Positions 18,274 to 25,856 of a DNA stretch of 42,608 nucleotides are shown here, one piece after another. Below the pieces are notes generated by a model. The model had not been told where the DNA came from and did no database searches. It saw only the letters and a program-made list of their open reading frames with translations. Every line of letters begins with the position of its first letter. Positions within the stretch are counted from its first letter, which is position 1. Made by a program: the position numbers and the translations under genes. Source of the stretch: Planctomycetota bacterium (lineage in GTDB: Bacteria; Planctomycetota; Planctomycetia; Gemmatales; Gemmataceae); the NCBI GenBank assembly GCA_021413735.1, contig JAIOPV010000151.1, forward strand, positions 1 through 42,608, read 5' to 3'.

Positions 18274-19209
18274 TCAGTGGCTGGCGGTGAGGTGTTGCTT
18301 GGCCCAGGCATCAGGCAGCAGGGCTGTCACGTCGGCGGGCTTTGCTGCGAGCTGTGTCAGCACATCGGTGAGGTACGCCCAGGGATTCAACCCGTGACGC
18401 TTCGCGCTGGCACACAGGCTCATCAGCACCGCCGCACTCGAAAGGCCACCGTCGCCGCCAATAAAGAGCCAATTCTTGCGGCCGATCGAGAGCGGTCGCA
18501 CAGCGCGTTCCACGACGTTGTTGTCTATGGCAAACCGCGCATCACCGAGGTAGCGGTCCAGAGTCGGCCACTGGTTACATGCATACGACACCGCTTCACC
18601 GAACGGGCTCTTCGGCAACGCACTCCGATGTTCGACTTCCAGCCACTCACCGAACTTCCGCAGAACCGGACCGGCCCGCGTTTGCCTCAGTGACACCGCG
18701 ATGTCACTCGTGAGCTTCTTCTCGACAATCTCTTTTTCCACGGCGTAGAGCGTGCGGATGTACGCCAGTGCCTCGCTCGCCTTCGCCGGGTTGTTCTCCT
18801 GGGCATCCACAAACTTCCGCCGCACATGAGCCCAGCAGCCAAGATGTCTCGCCCCGGATCCGTGGATGGTGTTGTAACCCGCGTAACCATCGGCATGCAC
18901 AAACCCCGAGTACCCTTCCAAGAACGCGGTCGGGTACTCGTCGCCGCGACCGGCCGTGAAGTCGAACAGCGTGTACGGATTTAACGCGTCGCCAAGGTAG
19001 AGCCAGGCATACGCTGTCCGCCTGGGTTGCAGAAGCTTGACCGGACTCTCGTCGGCATGAATGACGAACGAATCCTTCAACCGCGTGATCATGGCCCGGT
19101 AGACCGGATCCAACACGGTTGCGCACTGCCCAACGAGATCGCACAAGCGAGTGCGAGACACCGGCCAACCCTGACGGGCGAAGATCGACTCCTGGCGGTA
19201 GAGCGGCAG
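18274..19209 (-). pseudogene. tnpC: IS66 TnpC transposase, C-terminal two thirds
   Basis: Resumes after the intron as LPLYRQESIFARQGWPVSRT. It carries the IS66 DDE core: VIHADESPVKLL (Asp region), FVHADGYAGYNTI (second Asp), HLGCWAHVRRKFVDAQ, and FAIDNNVVERAVRPLSIGRK (Glu), ending TASH at 18274. Joined to 25857-26474 it gives 518 codons (517 aa), the usual TnpC length. The only lesion is the intron, so correct splicing would yield a complete enzyme. Confidence 0.9.
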
Positions 19210-19248
19210 GTGAGTGGCGCGAGGGAATCGCACCCCCGCGCTCTCCCA

Positions 19249-19282
19249 GAACCGTACGTGAACGTCTCCGCTCATACGGCTC
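19249..19282 (-). ncRNA. Group II intron catalytic domain V
   Basis: A 34-nt hairpin starting GAGCCGUAUG and ending ACGUACGGUUC. It has the invariant AGC catalytic triad near its 5' side, a two-base bulge and a GAGA-type tetraloop in GCGGAGACGUUC. It lies directly 3' of the maturase gene and 5' of the domain VI hairpin, as expected for a bacterial intron. Confidence 0.93.
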
Positions 19283-19297
19283 CTATCATTCACCGCA

Positions 19298-19949
19298 TCA
19301 CGGTATCGCCCCCAATTGCCAGTGTGCGAACAACCCCGGTTGCCGACGGGCCAGGCCCCGCAACCAGTGCGTCGCACGCCGCTGGTAGTGATAACGCCGG
19401 TACTTCTTCTGCGCCCATCGCACCAGCCTACGGTTCAGGCCGGAGAAGACAGGATACAGGGCGGACTTGTAGAACCGCCCATAGTAGTTGACCCAACCCC
19501 GAACGACCCGGTCGAACATACGAGACAGGTCGTCGAGGTCCTTGTCGCTCATCGAGTGGATTCGCCATTGCCGGACCGTGGTCCCGATTTCCTTGGCGGC
19601 CTTGCGGCTCACCCCTGGTAAGAAGCTCATGAAGAACTTCCCCCAGCGATTCACCGCCTTCCGCGGTCGGAACGTGAACCCCAGGAAGTCGAAGGCGATC
19701 TGAGGATAGTTCCTGGTCCGGTTGCTGTCCCGACAGTAGACGATCTTCGTCTTCTCCGGGTGCACTTCCAGCCGGCACGCTGCGAACCGCTCTTCCACCG
19801 CCCGCCGAATTGTCAACGCCTGCGCTTCAGTTCGACAATGAATCACGATGTCGTCCGCATATCGCTCGAACGGGGTGTCGGCATGGTTTTCCGCCATCCA
19901 CCGGTCGAACGAATAATGCAGGAACAAATTAGCCAACAGCGGTGAGATC
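19298..19949 (-). pseudogene. Group II intron reverse transcriptase/maturase, C-terminal part
   Basis: Begins at the LSR1 insertion as ...GVI-SPLLANLFLHYSFDRWM and contains the polymerase active-site motif RYADDIVIHC, the thumb/maturase domain (FDFLGFTFRPRKAVNRWGK) and the GIIM motif RGWVNYYGRFYKS. No En (HNH) domain is visible after it. With 21955-22302 and 25100-25339 it forms an uninterrupted 411-aa protein. YADD is intact, so only the insertions block expression. Confidence 0.92.
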
Positions 19950-21593
19950 ACTCCGCCCACAATCTTGCGAACTGCCCCTTTCGGGGCCTTGATCAAAAGG
20001 GCGGGGGTCTACCTTGTACACCACCTTCACAGCGTCTGTCCCGACCTCGACACGCTTCACCAACGCTCGCAGAATCTCCCGCCGAGCTTTCCAGTCTGCC
20101 GTCTGAAGCCCACTCTGGACTCGCGCGGCGAACCCTTCCAACTGACCGATCGCCGCCGTCAGTTCGGCCTCCTCCGACTCGCGCTTCGTCGCCTTCTCTG
20201 CTTCCCCTTGCAACCTCGCGAGCCTGCTCCGCGCTTCCTTCACACGCGGCTCAAACTCATCTTTGTCCAGCAACCCCTCTTCATACGCATCGATCAGTCT
20301 CGCGATACCGCGACGCACCTGAGCGATCAGCTTTCCCACTTGGTCGCTCGGTCGCGTGCCCTTCAACCGCTTCTGTGACCGCCGCGTTTCGTACTCTCGC
20401 TTCACACGGTCCGGGTCGGCCAACAGGGCGCACACATCGTCCCACACCGCCTTGTCCAACATGTCGGTCCGGCACTGCTTGTTCTTGCAGACTCGCTGCC
20501 CGCCGAACCGATACGCATCCGTCCCGATGCACCGATAGTATGCGTAGTGCCGGGTCTTCCCCTTCCGTGACGACCGGCTCAGTGGCTTCCCGTAATACGC
20601 ATACCCGCACCCGCCGCATGCCACAAGACCTTGAAGCAGGTACTTCGCCCCGCGTTGGCTCTCTCGCCGGCGCTTGCGGTTCGCTCTCAACTGCTCGGCC
20701 ACGGCCGCGAACACCGCCTCCTCCACGATCGCCGGGACGGGAATCGAAACCCGCTCTTCGGCTGCTGTCTCATCTGTCGATCCCGTTCGCCGACCGTGGG
20801 TTGGTCGCCCTCGCTGTGGGCGGATTTTTGGGCGGGCTGGGCCAACCCGCGTCTTACCGAACTCGGCCCGCCCAACGTAGGCCGGGTTCCGCAGAATTCC
20901 CCACACCGTCTTCCGGTCCCAGAACGTCTTGCCTTTCGAACTCGGCACCTTCCGCTCCTGCAATCGTCGGCAGACATCTCCGATCGAGTCTCCGTCCACC
21001 CCGATCCAGTTGAAGATCTGCCGAACGACTGCGGCATGCTCGTCGTGAAGTTCGTACCGCGCTTTGCCACCGCTCGCGAGTTTGCCGACGTACCGGTATC
21101 CATACGGCGCTCCACTGAGCACATTCACCGATCCACCCCGAGCCGCGTGCCGCTTTCCCCGTCGGCTCCGCTCGGCGATCTTGGCCCGCTCGTACTCGGC
21201 CATCATCCCCTGCACCTGGAGAAGTAGATCCTCTTCCGGGGACCGACCGATTGGGCGGTTCAAGAACACCACCTCGATCCCGCCACGGCGGAACTCTTCG
21301 AGGAGAAGCACTTGGTAGGCATAACTCCGAGCCAGGCGGTCGGGCGAGTGCACGTACAGTCGGTCGAGGACACCGGCCGCAGTTTGGTCACGGAGTCGCT
21401 CAAGGGCCGGCCTCAGCAGGGTCGCTCCGCTGTGCCCTTCGTCGAGAAAGCAGAACTCGGAATCGAGCTTTAGCCCATCGGCACGGACACGTTCGCGGAG
21501 AGCCTCGACCTGGCTCGCGATGGTGTTCGCGTCGGCTTGTTGTTGGGACGAGACGCGGGCGTAGATGGCGGCCCTCGATTGTGGCGTGGTCAT
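19929..21593 (-). CDS. Large serine recombinase of element LSR1
   Basis: A 554-aa site-specific recombinase. The resolvase catalytic domain occupies about residues 8-150: YARVSSQQQADA with nucleophile Ser15, then SPDRLARSYAYQVLL with the active-site arginines. A recombinase domain follows (SGAPYGYRYVG, DGDSIGDVCRRLQERKVPSS), then a zinc ribbon (CGGCGYAYYGKPLSR ... CKNKQC) and a long C-terminal coiled coil (about 430-520). ATG 21593 overlaps the TGA of the small upstream ORF (ATGA), so translation is coupled. The frame runs through the left end of the element and stops 17-20 bases inside the target gene, giving a target-derived C-terminal tail. The gene is intact and probably mobilises 19950-21954. 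Confidence 0.9.
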   Translation of the reverse strand: MTTPQSRAAIYARVSSQQQADANTIASQVEALRERVRADGLKLDSEFCFLDEGHSGATLLRPALERLRDQTAAGVLDRLYVHSPDRLARSYAYQVLLLEEFRRGGIEVVFLNRPIGRSPEEDLLLQVQGMMAEYERAKIAERSRRGKRHAARGGSVNVLSGAPYGYRYVGKLASGGKARYELHDEHAAVVRQIFNWIGVDGDSIGDVCRRLQERKVPSSKGKTFWDRKTVWGILRNPAYVGRAEFGKTRVGPARPKIRPQRGRPTHGRRTGSTDETAAEERVSIPVPAIVEEAVFAAVAEQLRANRKRRRESQRGAKYLLQGLVACGGCGYAYYGKPLSRSSRKGKTRHYAYYRCIGTDAYRFGGQRVCKNKQCRTDMLDKAVWDDVCALLADPDRVKREYETRRSQKRLKGTRPSDQVGKLIAQVRRGIARLIDAYEEGLLDKDEFEPRVKEARSRLARLQGEAEKATKRESEEAELTAAIGQLEGFAARVQSGLQTADWKARREILRALVKRVEVGTDAVKVVYKVDPRPFDQGPERGSSQDCGRSDLTAVG

Positions 21594-21954
21594 CGACTTC
21601 GACCTCCTGTCTTGGGAGTGTTTGTCGGGACTCGGCGGCCCTTCGACCGGGGAGCGGGTTTCGGCGTTCGTGCTGGCTCGGGCGTAGCGAGGATCTGATC
21701 GTAGGCTGCGGCGAGGTACTCGTCCGCGAGCCGTGTCGCCTCAAACACTCGGGAGATGGATGGCGTTCGCGATCGACTCTGTGTCGGTGGTTCGGAACCG
21801 TCCATGGTGGATGCCCTCCGGGCCGGCTCGGAGGACACCCACGCGATCGCTTACATCCCACCCGGACGCCAGTCCGATCCGCGGGACGGCCGCAGCCGCG
21901 CCCGATCGATTATTGTCTCGATCAGGGCCTTGTTCGCAACATTGTGGGTGGAGT
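19950..21954 (-). mobile_element. LSR1: serine-recombinase element in the intron reverse transcriptase
   Basis: The 2005-bp element is flanked by GATC (19946-19949, 21955-21958). Its ends are 23-bp inverted repeats (19950-19972 and 21932-21954; 21 of 23 identical, starting ACTCC and ending TTGCGAAC). For a serine integrase these are the two halves of attP. The target is the reverse transcriptase motif GGVISP. It carries the 554-aa recombinase and one small coupled ORF. Excision leaves GATC once and restores the frame. Confidence 0.85.
21590..21805 (-). CDS. Small ORF translationally coupled to the LSR1 recombinase
   Basis: ATG 21805 gives a 71-aa protein: an acidic/helical part RVFEATRLADEYLAAAYDQI followed by a basic, proline-rich tail (TPKPAPRSKGRRVP). 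Its TGA overlaps the ATG of the recombinase. No family is recognised. Position, size and coupling recur at the two other recombinase elements, although the sequences do not visibly match. A role as accessory DNA-binding or directionality factor is possible but unproven. Confidence 0.5.
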   Translation of the reverse strand: MDGSEPPTQSRSRTPSISRVFEATRLADEYLAAAYDQILATPEPARTPKPAPRSKGRRVPTNTPKTGGRSR

Positions 21955-22302
21955 GATCACACCACCTTGCGGTGTGCCTCGGTCGCGGTCAGTCATCGTT
22001 CCATCAGCTCCCTGAGCCGGCGCTTTCAGCCAGCGCTCAATGTAAAGTAGCACCCACGGGCAATCCGTGTGCTTCCGCAACGCACGCATCATCAAGGCGT
22101 GATCGATGGAATCGAAAAACGCCTTGATGTCCAGATCTACCACCCAGTCGTACCGCCAACACCGCGTGCGGGCTTGCCCCACGGCATCGGCAGCCGACTT
22201 CCCCGGCCGGTACCCGTACGAGTCAACGTGAAACGAAGGTTCCACACTCGGTTCCAGGTACAGTTTCACCACCATCTGCGCGACACGGTCTCCCACTGTG
22301 GG
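21955..22302 (-). pseudogene. Group II intron reverse transcriptase, middle part
   Basis: Encodes reverse transcriptase blocks 1 to 4 between the two recombinase elements: TVGDRVAQMVVKLYLEP, DSYGYRPGKSAADAVGQART, the palm motif WVVDLDIKAFFDSIDHALM with the first catalytic Asp, and RGTPQGGVI, where LSR1 interrupts it. It is 116 codons long and contains no stop, so the fragment is preserved in frame with its neighbours. Confidence 0.92.
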
Positions 22303-22340
22303 CATCTTCCGAGCGCACTACCCCATCGTCCCAATCCCCT

Positions 22341-22625
22341 TTGGGATTCGTAACCGTTTGCCATCCCCATCATCCCCTTCGGGGACAGCAACTCCCTGTC
22401 ATCAGCATTCGCCACGGTGAACACCCGGATGTCATTGTTCGGCTACCCGACGGCAACCACGCGGCCATTGCCCTCGATGCAACTGATCTCGCGGAGAAGC
22501 CCTCCTCGCCGTCGAGCCCACCCGGTCACGCCTCGCACATGCTCGACATCGACGGACTGCGTCGGATGGTTCAACTCCTCGACGCCATTCGCCGACGAGG
22601 ATCTCCCCTGAACCCATCGTCCTGA
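22341..22625 (+). CDS. DUF5372-like accessory protein of LSR2
   Basis: A 94-aa frame starting at TTG 22341, with the pattern VTVCHPHHPLRGQQLPVISI and HPDVIVRLPDGNHAAIALD, then HMLDIDGLRRMVQLLDAIRR. The opening (T-HP-HPL-G-x-L) and the later L-P-x-x-T/A-D-L-A block resemble the DUF5372 family, which I recall beside recombinase genes; this is from memory and should be checked. The frame is open back to the element edge, so the start is uncertain. No ribosome-binding site is obvious. Confidence 0.5.
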   Translation: MGFVTVCHPHHPLRGQQLPVISIRHGEHPDVIVRLPDGNHAAIALDATDLAEKPSSPSSPPGHASHMLDIDGLRRMVQLLDAIRRRGSPLNPSS

Positions 22626-22705
22626 GATCTCGCAACTCTTCGTTCCATGGTGGGGGTAGGATGCCCCCGCCCGCACTTCGTCGAATCCCATCGAGAGGGA
22701 ACTCC

Positions 22706-22909
22706 ATGAACTCGCATCCGTCTCGGATTACGCCACACATCGGCAGTACGCACGTCTGGTCCGATCTCCCCGACGACCTGCAACAGCGTGCCGTCCGGCT
22801 CCTCGCCCAACTCGCTTACGCCCAACTCCGGCAGACCACACAACGACCCACACAGGAGATGAACGATGATCACCCCACGCAGCACCAAGATTCGCCCCGA
22901 CCATCTTGA
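22706..22909 (+). CDS. Small ORF overlapping the LSR2 recombinase start
   Basis: ATG 22706 follows GAGAGGGA and gives 67 aa (HVWSDLPDDLQQRAVRLLAQ, then LAYAQLRQTTQRPTQEMNDD). The central helix is amphipathic, and a run of Gln, Arg and Thr follows. Its last 44 bases overlap the start of the recombinase gene in another frame, implying coupled translation. Function unknown. It is the counterpart by position of the small ORFs at 21590-21805 and 32674-32907. Confidence 0.55.
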   Translation: MNSHPSRITPHIGSTHVWSDLPDDLQQRAVRLLAQLAYAQLRQTTQRPTQEMNDDHPTQHQDSPRPS

Positions 22910-24956
22910 CCGCAAAGCGTTCGTGTACGTCCGGCAATCCACGCTGTTCCAGGTTCGCGAGCACACCGCCAGCACCGCTCGGCAGTACGACCTCGCCCAG
23001 CGAGCGAGGAACCTGGGCTGGTCGGAAGCATCGGTTACCGTCATCGATCAGGATCAGGGACGATCCGGCTCCTCCGCAGTGGATCGCGACGGCTTCCAGT
23101 TCCTGATCGCCCAGGTCGGACTCGGTCAGGCCGGGGCCGTTATCAGTCTCGAAGCATCCCGCCTGGCTCGCTCGTGCAGCGACTGGTATCGCTTGTTGGA
23201 GATCTGTGCCCTGACCGACACGCTCGTCATCGACGAGGACGGCGTGTATGACCCGGGTCAATATGCCGACCGTCTTCTGCTCGGCGTGCTCGGCAGCATG
23301 AGCGAAGCGGAACTCCACTGGCTCCGCAACCGACTCCTCGGCGGCAAACTGGCCCGAGCCGAGCAGGGCGAACTCCGGATGCGTCCACCTGTCGGCCTGG
23401 TCTTCGACGCGGCTCGTCGATTGGTGCTCGACCCCGACGAGCAAGTGCGCCACGCAGTCCAGTTGTTGTTCACACAGTTCGAGTTGACCAACTCGGCACT
23501 GGCTGTCGTCAAGCACTTTGCCGAACACCGACTGCTCTTTCCCGATCGCCTCTGGGGCAAGACCCGCGACGGCGAACTGCTCTGGAAGCCTCTGCGACAT
23601 GGCCGCATTCTGGATGTCTTGCACAACCCGCGGTACGCGGGCGTCTACGTCTACGGTCGCACTCAAACACGAACCCGAGTTCTGCCCGGCGAGGCACCTC
23701 GCATCAAGGGCCGCACGCGGCGCGTGGCACAGACCGATTGGCCGATCGTGCATCACGACAAGCACCCCGGCTACATCACCTGGGAACAGTTCCTTCGCAA
23801 TCAGCAACGTCTCGGCGACAACTGGACGAACCGCGTTTCTGATCGCCGCGGCGCCGTGCGAGAAGGCAACGCCCTGTTGCAGGGAATCGTGTTGTGCGGG
23901 CAGTGTGGTCGGCGAATGAGCGTGCGGTACACACGCGACGGGAAGACGCCCACCTACGAGTGCAACCAGATCCACAAGCAGCAGGGTGGACGCACTTGCC
24001 AATCCATCCGCGGTGACGGTGTCGATGCGGCCGTGACCCGCTTGTTTCTCGAAGCCATCCAACCGGCTCAACTGGAAGTCTCGATGGCGACGCTGGCGGA
24101 GATCGAGAACCACACCCGCCAGGTCGAGCGACAGTGGCAGTTACGTCTGGAGCGAGTTCGTTACGAGGCCGATCTGGCCCGGCGGCGTTTCCAGGCTGTC
24201 GAACCGGAGAACCGTCTCGTCGCTCGAACTCTGGAGAAGGACTGGAATGAGAAGTTGTCAGCGGTCGAGAAACTGGAGCGTGAGCGGGCTGTCGTTCCGA
24301 TGTCGGCTGCGTTGCCCTTGAGCCCGGAAGAACGCCATCGCATTCTGAACCTGGCCGAGGATCTGCCCGCGCTGTGGCATGCGCCGACAACGACGCCGGT
24401 GGAGCGGAAGCAACTGTTGCGGTTGCTGATCAAGGACGTGACACTCACCAAGGGTGCCACCACGGTCACAGCAGCGTTGCGTTGGCAAACGGAGGTCTGC
24501 TCCGGGGTGGAGGTTCCTCGACCACCACGCTCTTGCGATGCGCGGCGGACACCGACCGCCGTGGTCGAGCGAGTGCGTGCTCTGGCTGTGGATCACACGG
24601 ACCGCCGGATCGCCGAACAGTTGAACGCAGACGGATGGAAGAGCGGCATGGGAGGGAGTTTCACGGCAAGCAAAGTCCAGTGGATTCGCTACGTCCACGA
24701 GATTCCGAACAGTTGCCCGGAAGGTCCGGCGGCGTGCAAGCCGGGAACACGTGGCGATGGTCGATGTTCGGCCCAGGTTGCAGCGAAGGCACTGAACGTG
24801 ACGGTGTACACAATTGCGGACTGGTGCAAGAGCGGGCGGCTGGACGGCATCCGGGCTGGTGCTCACAGTCCGTGGTGGGTTCAACTCACCCCTGCGGTCA
24901 TCGAGCAGTTGCGAAAGCCGATCCAGCGGCGATGGAAGAAGCGGTCGTCGAGGTGA
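22866..24956 (+). CDS. Large serine recombinase of LSR2 with C-terminal excisionase-like HTH
   Basis: A 696-aa protein. The catalytic domain is of the YVRQS type (nucleophile Ser25; SLEASRLARSCSDWYRLLE; the GVLGSMSEAELHWLRNRL helix E region). The recombinase domain follows (LVLDPDEQVRHAVQLLF, ILDVLHNPRYAGVYVYGR), a zinc ribbon (CGQCGRRMSVRYTRDGKTP, YECNQIHKQQGGRTCQ), and a coiled coil at about 410-475. From about residue 635 there is a MerR/Xis-like helix-turn-helix, AAKALNVTVYTIADWCKSGR, followed by WWVQLTPAVIEQL. The LSR1 recombinase lacks this tail; the LSR3 recombinase has it. The gene is intact and probably moved this element into the reverse transcriptase gene. Confidence 0.92.
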   Translation: MITPRSTKIRPDHLDRKAFVYVRQSTLFQVREHTASTARQYDLAQRARNLGWSEASVTVIDQDQGRSGSSAVDRDGFQFLIAQVGLGQAGAVISLEASRLARSCSDWYRLLEICALTDTLVIDEDGVYDPGQYADRLLLGVLGSMSEAELHWLRNRLLGGKLARAEQGELRMRPPVGLVFDAARRLVLDPDEQVRHAVQLLFTQFELTNSALAVVKHFAEHRLLFPDRLWGKTRDGELLWKPLRHGRILDVLHNPRYAGVYVYGRTQTRTRVLPGEAPRIKGRTRRVAQTDWPIVHHDKHPGYITWEQFLRNQQRLGDNWTNRVSDRRGAVREGNALLQGIVLCGQCGRRMSVRYTRDGKTPTYECNQIHKQQGGRTCQSIRGDGVDAAVTRLFLEAIQPAQLEVSMATLAEIENHTRQVERQWQLRLERVRYEADLARRRFQAVEPENRLVARTLEKDWNEKLSAVEKLERERAVVPMSAALPLSPEERHRILNLAEDLPALWHAPTTTPVERKQLLRLLIKDVTLTKGATTVTAALRWQTEVCSGVEVPRPPRSCDARRTPTAVVERVRALAVDHTDRRIAEQLNADGWKSGMGGSFTASKVQWIRYVHEIPNSCPEGPAACKPGTRGDGRCSAQVAAKALNVTVYTIADWCKSGRLDGIRAGAHSPWWVQLTPAVIEQLRKPIQRRWKKRSSR

Positions 24957-25099
24957 ATGCCATTGGGTATGCTGGGTCCGTGTGTCGAGTCCGAAGGAAC
25001 CCCGCTTCGAGGTCGGCCGGAAGTCGCAGAACCGGCTCATCGAGCGGGATTCCATTCCCAACCCTCATGTGAAGGAGTGCAGTATGAGCGAGACATCGG

Positions 25100-25339
25100 G
25101 ATTCCCAATGTCCGTTCCCGACCGTCCGGCTTCGGAATTTTGACACTCCTCACCGGCGGCGGGAAGTACGTCCCGGAGGACATCCGATTCCAAATCCGAT
25201 AGAGGTTCTGTCGAAGCCTCTTCTCGAACCGGGCAATCGACTCCCCGTCAACGCCTGCTGCCCCCTGATTGGCTTTGACACGAAGCCAAGCCTCCCAGAC
25301 AAGCCGCTTCGCAATACCAAACGGTTTCGCTTCACCCAT
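25100..25339 (-). pseudogene. Group II intron reverse transcriptase, N-terminal part
   Basis: ATG 25339 opens MGEAKPFGIAKRLVWEAWLR and KANQGAAGVDGESIARFEKR, the N-terminal reverse transcriptase-0 region of intron-encoded proteins, and continues FPPPVRSVKIPKPDGRERTL-GIP up to the LSR2 insertion. It is 80 codons long with no stop. The three pieces together make 412 codons including the stop. Confidence 0.92.
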
Positions 25340-25856
25340 GGATTCCTCCTGCTTTCGCAGTTGATCCCGTCGGTTGAAACGGGAATGACACGACCCCTTC
25401 GCTCCCATCGGTTTCCCGACGATCACCGCTACTACGAGTCGTTCCGCCCCTGTGCCTCGCATCGGTACTCGAACCCTTGGGGGGCCTCCCCTTGGATATC
25501 TCCCTTAGCATCGAGACGACAGGTTCCAAGGTTCCGTGCTTGAGCCTGAACCGAACTCGCGCCGCCTTTAGGCCGGATGCCGCACGGGCCGTCAGCAGGC
25601 TCCCCCCGTGCTTGTCCCGGGGAAACCACCACGCCCCGGTTTCGACATCGACTTTACGTTTTCGACCTGTCATCGGCGGTTCACTTGCGTTCGCCTTTTC
25701 GGTTCGTACCTGACGCGGTCAAGCCACGCCGTTTCCGAAGACGCTTCCCACGACGGCTCTTAACCGACGCAGTTCCTCGGCGGTTTGCGATCTGATCCTG
25801 CAACCCGATCGCGAGAGGCCAACTCTCATCTCATGCACAGCTTCTCCTTGCACACA
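25340..25856 (-). ncRNA. 5' ribozyme region of the group II intron (domains I-III, not resolved)
   Basis: No gene on either strand is credible here. By position between the 5' splice site and the reverse transcriptase ATG it should form ribozyme domains I to III and the start of IV. The start TGTGTGCAAGGAG fits an intron boundary. Exon-binding sites could not be assigned by eye. Confidence 0.55.

Larger units (their letters stand above)
22303..25099 (+). mobile_element. LSR2: serine-recombinase element in the intron reverse transcriptase
   Basis: A 2.80-kb insertion between the reverse transcriptase codons for LGIP and TVGDRV. GGG is present at both edges (22300-22302, 25098-25100). The restored target LGIPTVGDR needs four G, so the true shared core is 2 bp (GG). 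The joined ends show imperfect dyad symmetry (about 11 of 20), as attP sites of serine integrases do. Genes: a DUF5372-like ORF, a small ORF and a 696-aa recombinase, all on the plus strand, opposite to the intron. Confidence 0.8.
19210..25856 (-). mobile_element. Group II intron inside IS66 tnpC, itself split by two recombinase elements
   Basis: The 5' end on the minus strand reads TGTGTGCAAGGAG, close to the GUGYG consensus. The 3' end holds a canonical domain V (19249-19282) and a domain VI-like hairpin ending ...CACTCAC. The intron-encoded reverse transcriptase/maturase begins at 25339. Removing 19210-25856 joins GATCAC to CTGCCG and restores TnpC in frame as ...KYVDH-LPLYRQ. Its present 6647 bp include two large serine recombinase elements (19950-21954 and 22303-25099); without them the intron is about 1.8 kb. 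Exact ends are uncertain by up to 4 bases because TCAC occurs on both sides. Confidence 0.85.

Noticed and set aside
22728-24113. 461-codon minus-strand frame opposite the LSR2 recombinase
   Set aside because: Antisense shadow; the recombinase on the plus strand has catalytic and zinc-ribbon motifs, and this frame has none.
19298-25339. Reverse transcriptase pieces considered as a retron, DGR or CRISPR-associated reverse transcriptase
   Set aside because: Domain V and VI follow directly, the protein has a GIIM maturase motif, and no msr/msd, template/variable repeat or cas gene is present.
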